The position numbers and the translations under genes are program-made. 64,000 bases of DNA from an uncultured Clostridia bacterium (GTDB lineage Bacteria > Bacillota > Clostridia > Oscillospirales > Ruminococcaceae): contig CALXBH010000073.1 in assembly GCA_944386475.1 (NCBI GenBank), positions 1-64,000 on the forward strand. The letters run 5' to 3'. This document shows, piece after piece, positions 26,149-34,919 of this stretch. How positions within the stretch are numbered: the stretch's first letter is position 1; each line of letters begins with the position of its first letter. The notes under the pieces were generated by a model. It had not been told where the DNA came from, did not search any database, and worked only from the letters and a program-made list of their open reading frames with translations.

Positions 26149-27034
26149 ATACCTTGTGGGCGAAGGCGCTAAAAACGTCTGGTATAACCGGCTGATGTCG
26201 TTCGCCTCGGTAGGGGTCCTGACCACCTGTCTGCTGCTGGTTGGCTTTGCCATGCTGTTTACCATGAACGTCAACAGCATGGTGGGCTATGTGGAGCAGC
26301 AAAACGAGGCGGTGGTGTTTATTGAGGACGCCGCCACGGATGAGCAGATCGAAGCCTTGCGGCAGGAACTTTTGGATACAGGAAACGTCGGCAACATTGA
26401 ATATATCTCCAAGGAAGACGCTCTGGCGGAACAGAAATCTGCCATGGGTGAGGACGGCGATCTTTTGGATGGCATCGGCGAGGATGTGTTCCCCGCGTCG
26501 TTTCGGATCCAGATTACGGACCTGTCCCAGATGGCTTCCACGGTGAGTACCATCGAGGGGATGGACAATGTGCTTAAGGTTAATGCCTCCGCCGAAATGG
26601 GACAGGCTCTTACTTCGGTCAAGCAGCTTGTCAACACCTTTGGCCTTGTGGTAATCGGGGCGCTGATTATCGTTTCCATCGTCATTATTGCCAATACCAT
26701 CCGGGCGTCGGTATTTTCCCGCCGCCGGGAGATCAATATTATGAAATATGTGGGCGCCACCGACGGCTTTATCCGGCTGCCCTTTGTGGTGGAAGGCTTG
26801 CTGCTCGGCTTAGTCTCGGCGGTGGTGGCGTTTTTTGTGATCTGGGGCGCTTATACGGGGCTTGTCCATCTGATTACAGGGGAGAGTTCTTCCCTGTGGC
26901 TGCGGATGATGTTCCAAAGCGTTGTCCCTTTCCGGGATGTGGCGTGGCAGCTGGGGCTTTCGTTCGCCGGCGCCGGCATGGTGACAGGTGCTATCGGAAG
27001 CGCGTTTTGCATCAGCAGCCATTTGAAAGTGTAG
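26129..27034 (+). CDS. ftsX: Cell division membrane protein FtsX
   Basis: A 301-residue protein with a first membrane helix (about 24-46), a large extracellular domain (50-175) that in relatives binds the hydrolase or its adaptor, then three helices (about 178-200, 225-250 and 275-297). RASVFSRRREINIMKYVGATD is the family signature before helix three. The start lies inside ftsE, preceded by TAGGAGGCC. Two coiled-coil M23 hydrolases follow directly, the expected partners of FtsEX. Confidence 0.95.
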   Translation: MKGSSFKYLVGEGAKNVWYNRLMSFASVGVLTTCLLLVGFAMLFTMNVNSMVGYVEQQNEAVVFIEDAATDEQIEALRQELLDTGNVGNIEYISKEDALAEQKSAMGEDGDLLDGIGEDVFPASFRIQITDLSQMASTVSTIEGMDNVLKVNASAEMGQALTSVKQLVNTFGLVVIGALIIVSIVIIANTIRASVFSRRREINIMKYVGATDGFIRLPFVVEGLLLGLVSAVVAFFVIWGAYTGLVHLITGESSSLWLRMMFQSVVPFRDVAWQLGLSFAGAGMVTGAIGSAFCISSHLKV

Positions 27035-27064
27035 GTTTATGTTCCGGCAGCAAGGAGGCGCGTC

Positions 27065-28423
27065 ATGGCTTTTCCTCACAGCAAACGGTTTTGGGCAAGG
27101 GCCTTTTCCCTGGGATTGGCGGTTGCCGTCGCGGCTGGGGTGCTTAATCCCTTGACCTTACATACCAGCGCCCAGGACGTTTCCTCCGACCTGACCCAGA
27201 AAATCAATGATCTGGAACAGCAGCAGAAAGAGATTCAGGAGCGCTTAAAGCAGACTCAAAGCGATATCGATAAGCAGGAAGAATACCAGCAGGAGCTTGA
27301 CCGGCAGATTGACGTGACCCAGCAGCAGGTGGTTTTGTTAAACCAAAAGATCGCCGAGAGCAACCAGGCTATCGAGGAACAAAACAAGGCGGTGGCGGAA
27401 AAACAGGCTCAGGTGGATCAGACGACGGAGGATTTCCGTCAGCGGATGCGGGCGATGTACATGTCGGAAGACCCGTCCATGCTTTCGGTTTTGTTTGAAT
27501 CCGAGGGGATCGGGGACTTTTTGTCCCGGATGGAGACCATTCGCCGGGTGTCCCAGCACGATCAGGATTTGATCGACAGGCTGCGGAAGGAAAAACAAGA
27601 GCTGCAAGACGCCCAGTCCCTGTTAGAACAGGAAAACAAAGAGCTGGAACAGACCAGGGCCTCGGTGGACTTTAAGCAGAAGCAGCTGGAGGAAGCCTAC
27701 AGCCAGAGCGAAACCGCCACCCTGGACTTAAACCGCATGTACGAGCAGTACCAGGCGAATAAAGAAGAGATTGATCAGGCGATGGAAGCGGCGGAGCAGG
27801 AGGTCCAGGAGATCATCCGCAAGGCTCAGGAGGAAGAGGAACGGCGCAAGCAGGAACAAGCCCAGCAGAACCCCTCCTCAGACAGTACCGGCAGCGGGCA
27901 GGAGGGGGAAACCTCTTCCGGCAGCTCCGGGGAAGAAGGAACGGATTCCGGCGGAGAAAATTCCTCTGGGGAAAGCTCTTCCGGGGGGAATTCCTCCGAA
28001 GACGCAACTCAGCCGGACAACGGAAAATTCACCTGGCCGGTGCCGGGGTTTACCTATTATTCCAACTACGGTTGGCGCACCTGGCCGGACGGCAGCAAGG
28101 AATTTCATAAGGGAATCGATATTTCCGGCGGCGGCATTTACGGCCACGACATTGTGGCCGCTGCTGACGGGGAAGTGATTTTAGCCCGCAACTGGGATCC
28201 GGGAGCGGGAAGCTACGGAAAAGAAGTGATGATTAATCACGGCGACGGCATTGTCACCCTGTATGGCCACGCCAGCGAGGTGGTGGTAACCACAGGGCAG
28301 CAGGTGAAAAAAGGACAGGTGATTGCTAAAGTGGGGAGCACTGGCTGGTCTACCGGCCCGCATCTGCACTTTGAGGTCCGGATCAACGGACAGCACACCA
28401 ATCCGGAACCTTATTTGTTTTAA
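27065..28423 (+). CDS. Coiled-coil M23 peptidoglycan hydrolase (EnvC/PcsB-like), copy 1
   Basis: A 452-residue secreted protein. A signal peptide (1-37, ending before AQDVSS) is followed by a long Gln/Glu/Lys-rich coiled coil (about 40-265), a Ser/Gly/Glu low-complexity linker (268-322) and a LytM domain. The zinc ligands are intact: HKGID and HLHF. The FRQRMRAMYMSEDPSM block (about 126-141) breaks the coiled coil as in PcsB/EnvC-like proteins, where such a region controls access to the active site. Unlike E. coli EnvC, which is an inactive activator, this protein should itself cut cross-links. It follows ftsX by 30 bases and is paralogous to the next gene. Confidence 0.92.
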   Translation: MAFPHSKRFWARAFSLGLAVAVAAGVLNPLTLHTSAQDVSSDLTQKINDLEQQQKEIQERLKQTQSDIDKQEEYQQELDRQIDVTQQQVVLLNQKIAESNQAIEEQNKAVAEKQAQVDQTTEDFRQRMRAMYMSEDPSMLSVLFESEGIGDFLSRMETIRRVSQHDQDLIDRLRKEKQELQDAQSLLEQENKELEQTRASVDFKQKQLEEAYSQSETATLDLNRMYEQYQANKEEIDQAMEAAEQEVQEIIRKAQEEEERRKQEQAQQNPSSDSTGSGQEGETSSGSSGEEGTDSGGENSSGESSSGGNSSEDATQPDNGKFTWPVPGFTYYSNYGWRTWPDGSKEFHKGIDISGGGIYGHDIVAAADGEVILARNWDPGAGSYGKEVMINHGDGIVTLYGHASEVVVTTGQQVKKGQVIAKVGSTGWSTGPHLHFEVRINGQHTNPEPYLF

Positions 28424-28455
28424 CCTTATTCTGTGGAAAAGAGGAGATTGTATCC

Positions 28456-29661
28456 ATGCAAAGCCGTAGGCGCAAGCTTTTAAAAATAGCTTCCTTTATC
28501 GTCGTTTTGTCGATGGTTTGGGTTTCCAATTTTCATTTTTTTGATATAGCAAACACCGTCAGCGCGGCATCCATCAATGATTTGCAGGACGAATACAACC
28601 GGCTGGAGCAGCAGCAGCGGGAAATCCAGGAAAAGATGAAACAGACTGAAAGCGAGCAGGCTGCGGAACAAGAACGTCAAAATCAACTGGACGAACAGAT
28701 TCAGGTCACACAGGATCAAATTGACCTGTTGACCCAGCAGATTGCCCAGATTAACGAGGAACTGGAACAGAAGGAACAAGACATTGCCCTCAAAACCGAG
28801 GAGCTTAACGAGACCACCGAGCAGTTTAAACAGCGGATGCGGGCGATGTATATGTCGGAAGATCCTTCGATGCTTTCCATTTTGTTTGAGTCCGAGGGAA
28901 TCGGGGATTTCCTCTCCCGGGTGGAGATGGTCCGGCGTGTGTCCGAGCATGACAACGAGCTGATTGATACGCTGGAGCGGCAAAGGACCGAGCTGGAAGA
29001 GGAAAAGGCCCAGGTGGAACAAGATAAAAAAGCGTTGGAAGACTCCCAAGCGGCTATGGAGGTAAAACAGCAGCAGTTAAATGCCGCTTATGAGGAAAGC
29101 CAAAATGCCGTGTTGGATCTGCAAAGGCTGGAGGAACGCTATCAGGCCAACAAGGAACAGATTGACGCGGAGATGGCTCAGGCCGAGGAGGAGATCCAAG
29201 AAGCCATTCGGGCGGCACAGGGATCTTCCGGCGACAGCGCTGCGGAAGGGGTTCCTATTCAAGCGGAAGGGACGTTTATCTGGCCGGTTCCCGGGTATAC
29301 CAATATCACCTCCGGCTTTGGCTACCGTTGGGGGACCACTCATAAAGGCATCGATATTTCCAGCGGCGGTATTTATGGGAAAACCATTGTAGCTTCCGAT
29401 TCCGGCACGGTTATTAAGGTTGTCACCAACGATATCCCCGGTTACAGCTACGGAAAATATGTGATGATCGATCACGGCGGCGGAAGGGTGACCTTGTACG
29501 GTCACTGCAGCGCCATTTTGGTAAGCACGGGCCAGCAGGTGACTCAAGGACAGGCCATTGCCCGGGTGGGCAATACCGGCAACAGCACCGGCCCTCACTG
29601 CCACTTTGAAGTGCGTATTAACGGCGTAGCCCAAAACCCGCTTAACTATGTATCTCCGTAA
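28456..29661 (+). CDS. Coiled-coil M23 peptidoglycan hydrolase (EnvC/PcsB-like), copy 2
   Basis: A 401-residue secreted protein with the same plan as the gene before it: signal sequence (1-38, SAASIND after it), coiled coil (about 39-262), short linker and LytM domain with HKGID and HCHF zinc ligands. The block RMRAMYMSEDPSML then LFESEGIGDFLSR is almost identical to copy 1, whereas the linker is much shorter and lacks the Ser/Gly run. Tandem duplication followed by divergence is the simplest reading. The pair lies in the ftsEX unit, 33 bases apart, so they may serve different division or growth stages. Confidence 0.92.
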   Translation: MQSRRRKLLKIASFIVVLSMVWVSNFHFFDIANTVSAASINDLQDEYNRLEQQQREIQEKMKQTESEQAAEQERQNQLDEQIQVTQDQIDLLTQQIAQINEELEQKEQDIALKTEELNETTEQFKQRMRAMYMSEDPSMLSILFESEGIGDFLSRVEMVRRVSEHDNELIDTLERQRTELEEEKAQVEQDKKALEDSQAAMEVKQQQLNAAYEESQNAVLDLQRLEERYQANKEQIDAEMAQAEEEIQEAIRAAQGSSGDSAAEGVPIQAEGTFIWPVPGYTNITSGFGYRWGTTHKGIDISSGGIYGKTIVASDSGTVIKVVTNDIPGYSYGKYVMIDHGGGRVTLYGHCSAILVSTGQQVTQGQAIARVGNTGNSTGPHCHFEVRINGVAQNPLNYVSP

Positions 29662-29692
29662 CAGCTTGTAGCCTTGGAAGACAGAATACATT

Positions 29693-29723
29693 ATTCGTGT
29701 GGAAGAAATTCTTCCACACGAAT
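29693..29723 (+). repeat. 15-bp perfect inverted repeat before ctpA
   Basis: ATTCGTGTGGAAGAA (29693-29707) and its inverse (29709-29723) are separated by one base, giving a strong hairpin. The following sequence has no T run, so partial attenuation or RNA processing between the M23 pair and ctpA is more likely than full termination. Confidence 0.6.
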
Positions 29724-29760
29724 TACTTTACCCTATTGATAAAGGACGGCGAACGTATCC

Positions 29761-30957
29761 ATGAACAAAAAAATCTCACTGGGTGCTGCGATCAGCTTTA
29801 TGGCGATTGTGGCGGCGATCACTTTCACCCTGACGATGATCTTCTCCCTGAATATCTTTAACTCGAAGATCCTTAACGTTAACGACCGGGAAAATCTCTA
29901 CACAAAATTGTCGGAGATTGACAGCATGGTTCGCCAGAACTATCAGGGTACGATCGATGAAGACCTGCTGCTGGACGCCATCGCCGACGGTTATGTTAAC
30001 GGCCTGGATGACCGGTACGCCGCTTATTATACGGCGGAAGAGATGAAAAAAGAGACGCAGGCCAACAACGGGGAACTGGTAGGGATCGGCGTAACGGTGA
30101 CCGAGGATGAAAGCGGTTATATCCGGGTAGTCGGCGTATACGACGACTCTCCCGCTTCGGTGGCGGGCATCCAGGCGGACGACCTGATTATCCAGGTGGA
30201 CGGAGAGGATGTAAAAAGCATTGGGTATTCCCGGGCTACCGATAATATCCAGGGAGACGAAGGCACCAAAGTGCGGCTTTTGACCCGGCGGGACGGCGTG
30301 GATCAGGCGGAGATGGAGCTTGTCCGCAAACGGGTGGAAATCCCCAGCGTCAGCTACCGGATGATCGGGACGAACGGCTACGTGAAAATCGACGGGTTCA
30401 GCGGCAGCACGGTGGATCAGTTCAGCAACGTAGTGGACAGCTTGATTGACGAGGGCGCTCAGGCTTTGATCTTTGATGTGCGCAACAATTCGGGCGGTAC
30501 GCTGGACTCGGTTGTCAAAATGCTGGATAAGCTGCTTCCTGCGGGGGTGATTGCCACCTCCACCACGGCGGACGGCACCACCACAGAACTGGCCCGTTCG
30601 GATGCCAGCGAGATTACCCTACCCATGGTGACGCTGACAAACGCCAACACCGCCAGCGCGGCCGAGCTGTTTGTGGCGGCGCTGCGGGATTATGAGAAAA
30701 CCGAAGTGGTGGGGACGACCACCTTCGGCAAGGGCGTCATGCAGACCACCTACACCCTCACCGACGGCAGCGGCATTAAATTTACCACCGCAAAATTTAA
30801 CCCGCCGGTAAGCGAAAACTTTGACGGCGTGGGAATTACGCCGGACTATGAAGTGACATTGACGGCGGATCAGGAAAAGAATTTTGAAAATCTGGATGAG
30901 ACGACTGATCCCCAGCTGCAAAAAGCGGTGGAAGTTGCCAACGCCCTGCAAAACTAA
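29761..30957 (+). CDS. C-terminal processing peptidase, S41 family
   Basis: A 398-residue protease with an N-terminal membrane anchor (about 8-33), a PDZ domain (about 110-190, GVYDDSPASVAGIQADDLIIQVDG) and a tail-specific protease domain. The catalytic Ser is in NTASAAELF and the Lys in TFGKGVMQ; the RNNSGG motif is also kept. In other bacteria CtpA-type proteases trim cell-wall hydrolases or other exported proteins. Its place directly after FtsEX and two M23 proteins fits a role in limiting them. Start: ATG with weak upstream GGACGGCGAACG. Confidence 0.94.
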   Translation: MNKKISLGAAISFMAIVAAITFTLTMIFSLNIFNSKILNVNDRENLYTKLSEIDSMVRQNYQGTIDEDLLLDAIADGYVNGLDDRYAAYYTAEEMKKETQANNGELVGIGVTVTEDESGYIRVVGVYDDSPASVAGIQADDLIIQVDGEDVKSIGYSRATDNIQGDEGTKVRLLTRRDGVDQAEMELVRKRVEIPSVSYRMIGTNGYVKIDGFSGSTVDQFSNVVDSLIDEGAQALIFDVRNNSGGTLDSVVKMLDKLLPAGVIATSTTADGTTTELARSDASEITLPMVTLTNANTASAAELFVAALRDYEKTEVVGTTTFGKGVMQTTYTLTDGSGIKFTTAKFNPPVSENFDGVGITPDYEVTLTADQEKNFENLDETTDPQLQKAVEVANALQN

Positions 30958-30998
30958 ACAAGTCGTAAAAACCACTTTGACTGCATATATTCCTGAAG

Positions 30999-31832
30999 AT
31001 GGGAAAAATAGAGCAGGATAAGGTGGTTTTTCGATTGTTCAGCGTGCTTATGGAGAGAAAGCCTCCGGCCGGGGCGTTTTTACGGCTGTTTTTAAAACCG
31101 GCAGTTACGCTTATCGACCAGCGGCCGGCGCGGTTTGCCGTTGTGACCCTGCCCAACAAACAGCATGTGGACTGGCGGGAAATACAGGCGCTTTTGGGGC
31201 GCACAGCTTCCAATATAGTGCTGGGAGAGGGGATTATCCTCCCCGAAGGGAGCGGCCTGTCCCCGGTGGACACTTCTCCCTTATCCCGCCGGACGCTGCT
31301 GACGGCCCTTGGCAGCCTGCTTAGGCAGGCGGACATCTCGTTGCAGCAGATGGATACAGCCCTTATCGATCCCGGCGGCAAAGGAATTTCCTATGCCAAG
31401 GTGCTTGTAAAGTACAGCGGCCGGCTTCGGGTCGTCACCGCCGCCACCGACCTGTATGAGGATTTTTCCAGCCGGATGCTGGAGGAATACGGCGCGGTGG
31501 TTACCGTAGACGCCGGGCCCGGCGGTATACTGGGAAGCCGCCTGGTTGCAGCGCCCTTTGGGCTGCCGCAGGGTTTCGCGAAAAAAATCACCGCGCCGGT
31601 ACTGTCGGCGCTCCCCTCCGGCGCACAAAACGGCTATGATTCCTTTGAAAGCGACTTACCCTCTCCTTTCCGGGAATTAAAGCCGGAGGGGGTGCCCCCC
31701 TTTGTTTTCCAGGCGGCGCTGTACGGGGCGTGCCATATTGAATTCTTGGGCGAAGCGCCTGTCCTCACCTGCCGGCGCCGGGGGGAGAAAATTCCGCTGG
31801 AGCAGGCGGCCTGGGAGATATTTAAAACTTGA
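30999..31832 (+). CDS. Unrecognised 277-residue protein
   Basis: I do not recognise the family. The sequence alternates strands and helices, with a Rossmann-like segment near 145-175 (VVTAATDLYEDFSSRMLEEYGAVVTVDAG) and an ISYAKVLVKYSGRLRVVT strand region before it. No signal peptide or membrane helix is evident. It starts 42 bases after ctpA on the same strand, with only a weak ribosome site; a second ATG at 31050 is possible. The greA promoter begins within its stop codon. It is probably a real gene, since it fills the space with family-like codon use and ends cleanly. Confidence 0.65.
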   Translation: MGKIEQDKVVFRLFSVLMERKPPAGAFLRLFLKPAVTLIDQRPARFAVVTLPNKQHVDWREIQALLGRTASNIVLGEGIILPEGSGLSPVDTSPLSRRTLLTALGSLLRQADISLQQMDTALIDPGGKGISYAKVLVKYSGRLRVVTAATDLYEDFSSRMLEEYGAVVTVDAGPGGILGSRLVAAPFGLPQGFAKKITAPVLSALPSGAQNGYDSFESDLPSPFRELKPEGVPPFVFQAALYGACHIEFLGEAPVLTCRRRGEKIPLEQAAWEIFKT

Positions 31833-31857
31833 CAGCGGCGGCGCTTGCTAATATAAT
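31829..31857 (+). promoter_or_regulatory. Consensus sigma-A promoter for greA
   Basis: TTGACA (31829-31834), 17-base spacer and TATAAT (31852-31857): a perfect consensus. The -35 overlaps the stop codon of the upstream gene. The leader of about 100 bases contains a hairpin (TTGCCTTT with AAAGGCAA, 31874-31895). Confidence 0.88.
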
Positions 31858-31964
31858 AAAAGTTATTATCCGATTGCCTTTATGCCCCAAAGGCAACCCG
31901 GATTTTATTGGATATACCGCTTTTTTACAAAAGAATGAAATAGAGTGCAAGGAGGAACACAAGC

Positions 31965-32441
31965 GTGGCAGACAAGCAGATCATTTTAACGGATGAGGGC
32001 CTCAAAAAACTGGAAGACGAACTGGAGGAACTGAAAACCGTTAAACGGAAGGAAGTCGCGGCGAAAATCAAGGTAGCCCTCTCGTTCGGCGACCTGTCCG
32101 AGAACAGCGCATATGACGAGGCGAAAAACGAGCAGGCGATGGTAGAGGCGAGAATCGCCCAGCTGGAGGCAATGCTCAAAAACGTCAAGGTGCTCGACGA
32201 GGAAGAACTGACCACCGATACCGTGTCCGTAGGCTCCAAGGTGCGGGTTAAAGACGTAGAAATGAACGAGGAGCTTACCTATCAGATCGTGGGTTCCACC
32301 GAGGCGGATCCCATGGAAAACCGTATTTCGGATGAAAGCCCTGTGGGAAAAAGCCTGCTGGGACACCGGGCGGGCGATGTTGTGGAGGTCGAGGTGCCGG
32401 TAGGCGTCATCACCTACGAGGTGCTGGAGATCTCTAAGTAA
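31965..32441 (+). CDS. greA: Transcription elongation factor GreA
   Basis: A 158-residue protein that rescues backtracked RNA polymerase by stimulating transcript cleavage. The N-terminal coiled coil carries the catalytic acidic tip in [13 protein letters not shown] (Asp43, Glu46); the C-terminal FKBP-like domain has [21 protein letters not shown]. The start is GTG at 31965 after CAAGGAGG. A consensus promoter drives it, and lysS follows 102 bases downstream, a common clostridial order. Confidence 0.96.
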   Translation: MADKQIILTDEGLKKLEDELEELKTVKRKEVAAKIKVALSFGDLSENSAYDEAKNEQAMVEARIAQLEAMLKNVKVLDEEELTTDTVSVGSKVRVKDVEMNEELTYQIVGSTEADPMENRISDESPVGKSLLGHRAGDVVEVEVPVGVITYEVLEISK

Positions 32442-32457
32442 CGGAAGGTGAGGGCTA

Positions 32458-32480
32458 AAGCGGGCGTCGTGCGCCCGCTT
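32458..32480 (+). repeat. Small GC hairpin between greA and lysS
   Basis: AAAGCGGGCG (32458-32467) pairs with CGCCCGCTTT (32472-32481 region) around a short loop. No T run follows, so termination is doubtful; it could reduce read-through into lysS. Confidence 0.45.
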
Positions 32481-32543
32481 TGCTGCTATGATAGCATAGC
32501 CCCGCAGACAGGGTAAACGATAAAAAGGGAAAGGACGTACACA

Positions 32544-34040
32544 ATGAGCGAAAATCAGACCGCCACGCCGGAAGCTGAGCTGGATTTAGGGGAGCAGATG
32601 GTCATCCGCCGCCAAAAGCTGTTGGCTTTGCAGTCCGAGGGCAAAGATCCTTTTGAAATCACAAAGTATCATCAAACCCATCACAGTGTTGAGATCAAAG
32701 AAAATTTTGAAGCGCTGGAGGGACAAACCGTCAGCGTTGCAGGACGTATGATGTCCAAACGCGTTATGGGCAAGGCGTCGTTTTGCAATCTGCAGGATCT
32801 TCAGGGGAATATCCAGTCGTATGTTGCCCGGGACGCAGTGGGCGAAGACCCCTACAAGATGTTTAAAAAGCTTGATATCGGGGATATTATCGGCATCAAG
32901 GGAGAGGTGTTCAAGACCAAAACAGGCGAGATTTCCATTCACGCCACCGAGGTTACCCTCCTTTCCAAAAGCCTTCAGGTCCTTCCTGAAAAATTTCACG
33001 GTCTTACCAACACCGACATGCGCTACCGTCAGCGTTATGTTGACCTGATTATGAACAGCGAGGTTAAAACAACCTTTATTACCCGTTCCAAAATTATCAG
33101 CGCGGTTCGCCGTTATCTGGACGGTCAGGGCTTTATGGAAGTGGAAACTCCCATGCTGGTTTCTAATGCGGGCGGCGCGGCGGCAAGACCCTTTGAAACG
33201 CATTTTAACGCCCTTGACACAGATGTGAAACTGCGGATTTCGCTTGAGCTGTATTTGAAAAGACTGATCGTAGGCGGTATGGAACGTGTTTATGAAATCG
33301 GGCGGGTATTCCGCAACGAGGGCCTGGACACACGTCATAACCCTGAGTTCACCCTTATGGAGCTGTATCAGGCTTATACCGACTATCACGGCATGATGGA
33401 TTTGACCGAAAATCTCTATCGCTATGTGGCCAAGGAGGTTTTGGGGACTACGAAAATTACCTATAACGGGATTGAAATGGACCTGGGTAAGCCGTTTGAG
33501 CGGATTACCATGGTTGACGCAGTCAAGAAATATTCGGGCGTTGATTTTAATGAGATTAAAACTCTGGACGAGGCTAGGGCGGCGGCCAAAGAGCATAAGG
33601 TAGAGTATGAGGAGCGCCATAAAAAGGGCGATATCCTCAACCTGTTCTTCGAGGCCTTTGTAGAGGAGCATCTCATTCAGCCCACCTTTGTGATGGATCA
33701 TCCCATCGAGATTTCGCCCCTTACCAAGAAAAAGCCGGACAACCCCGACTATGTTGAACGGTTTGAGTTCTTTATGAACGGCTGGGAGATGGCGAACGCT
33801 TATTCCGAGCTTAACGATCCTATTGATCAGCGGGAGCGTTTTAAAGCTCAGGAAGAGCTGCTGGCTCAGGGCGATGAAGAGGCGAACACCACCGATGAGG
33901 ATTTCCTCTATGCGCTTGAGCTGGGGATGCCTCCCACGGGCGGAATCGGGTTCGGCATTGATCGTATGGTGATGCTGTTAACCGACTCCCCGGCGATTCG
34001 GGACGTGCTGTTGTTCCCCACCATGAAGCCAAAAGAATAG
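32544..34040 (+). CDS. lysS: Lysyl-tRNA synthetase, class II
   Basis: A 498-residue cytoplasmic enzyme that charges tRNA-Lys. The OB-fold anticodon-binding domain (about 60-150) is followed by the class II catalytic domain: motif 2 in [18 protein letters not shown] and motif 3 in [21 protein letters not shown]. Length is normal. AAAGGGAAAGGACG precedes the ATG. No T-box leader is seen upstream. Confidence 0.97.
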   Translation: MSENQTATPEAELDLGEQMVIRRQKLLALQSEGKDPFEITKYHQTHHSVEIKENFEALEGQTVSVAGRMMSKRVMGKASFCNLQDLQGNIQSYVARDAVGEDPYKMFKKLDIGDIIGIKGEVFKTKTGEISIHATEVTLLSKSLQVLPEKFHGLTNTDMRYRQRYVDLIMNSEVKTTFITRSKIISAVRRYLDGQGFMEVETPMLVSNAGGAAARPFETHFNALDTDVKLRISLELYLKRLIVGGMERVYEIGRVFRNEGLDTRHNPEFTLMELYQAYTDYHGMMDLTENLYRYVAKEVLGTTKITYNGIEMDLGKPFERITMVDAVKKYSGVDFNEIKTLDEARAAAKEHKVEYEERHKKGDILNLFFEAFVEEHLIQPTFVMDHPIEISPLTKKKPDNPDYVERFEFFMNGWEMANAYSELNDPIDQRERFKAQEELLAQGDEEANTTDEDFLYALELGMPPTGGIGFGIDRMVMLLTDSPAIRDVLLFPTMKPKE

Positions 34041-34080
34041 ATCGTACAAGCGCTGGCTTTCCGCGAAAGGAGGAAACGCC

Positions 34081-34893
34081 GTGTCGGATTTTGACGAGCA
34101 GGAAAAAAAGGATCAGGAATACCGGAAAGAACTAATCGAGCTTAAAAAGGTGCGCCAGGGACAGCTCCCCAACGTGTATGCAGAGGAGCGGGCCGAGGAG
34201 GAACAAAAGCCTAAAGCGCCTATGACCTTTAAGCAGAAAATCGCCAATTTCTGGTACCATTACCGGGGGACTGTGATCGTGGTTGTGGTGCTGCTGGCGA
34301 TTATGGGGTATCTGGTAGGCGATCTTTTGTTTGAAGAAAAATATGACCTGACGGTGGTGGTGTCCACCTCCTATCCCATGAGCACTATCCAGGCGCCTTT
34401 GGAGACGGTGCTGGAAGAGTATGCGACGGATTACGACGGCAACGGCGAGGTCAATGTGGGAGTCAGTGTTGTCAATATCAGGGATCCCGAAAGCGGCGGA
34501 AGCGATACCGAGATGGATATCGCCAGCAAGGCCAAGATTATCGGGATGCTCACCACAGGGGACCCCATCCTGTTTTTGGTGGACGATGTTTCCTATGAAT
34601 ATATGTACAATGGGGATTTCTTCACCGACCTGTCCGGTTATGCCAAGGACGGCAGCGAGGACAGCAAAAATATCAAGGAAAAACGCTTTTATATTGGCGA
34701 CACGACCTTTGAGGACGACCTGATGGAAGAAGGCGGGTTAATACGGGAGGAATTTCCCGATGATCTGACCTTTGTCCTTCGGGATTTCGAGGGCCTTAAC
34801 ACAGATGACAGTGATGTCAAAAAGAACTATGAATACACCGAGTCGGTGGTAACCAATCTGGTCAACGGCGTTCACGCCGGAAACAGCCAGTAA
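34081..34893 (+). CDS. Membrane-anchored protein of unknown function
   Basis: A 270-residue protein with a charged cytoplasmic N terminus (1-57), one membrane helix (about 63-82) and an acidic extracellular domain. The domain contains [19 protein letters not shown] and [17 protein letters not shown], a pattern found in many clostridial proteins of unknown role, and [15 protein letters not shown]. No catalytic motif is visible. The start is GTG after AAAGGAGGAAACGCC. It lies between lysS and ilvD, with short gaps on both sides, and may share their transcript. Confidence 0.75.
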   Translation: MSDFDEQEKKDQEYRKELIELKKVRQGQLPNVYAEERAEEEQKPKAPMTFKQKIANFWYHYRGTVIVVVVLLAIMGYLVGDLLFEEKYDLTVVVSTSYPMSTIQAPLETVLEEYATDYDGNGEVNVGVSVVNIRDPESGGSDTEMDIASKAKIIGMLTTGDPILFLVDDVSYEYMYNGDFFTDLSGYAKDGSEDSKNIKEKRFYIGDTTFEDDLMEEGGLIREEFPDDLTFVLRDFEGLNTDDSDVKKNYEYTESVVTNLVNGVHAGNSQ

Positions 34894-34919
34894 GCTGTAA
34901 GAAAGGAAAGGGAATCGTT

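Noticed and set aside
32442-32543. T-box leader before lysS
   Set aside because: The gap is only about 100 bases and lacks the T-box sequence and antiterminator.
32586-33701. Long open frame of 371 codons on the strand opposite lysS
   Set aside because: It lies wholly within a certain lysS gene, shows no family motif, and has the composition expected of an antisense shadow.
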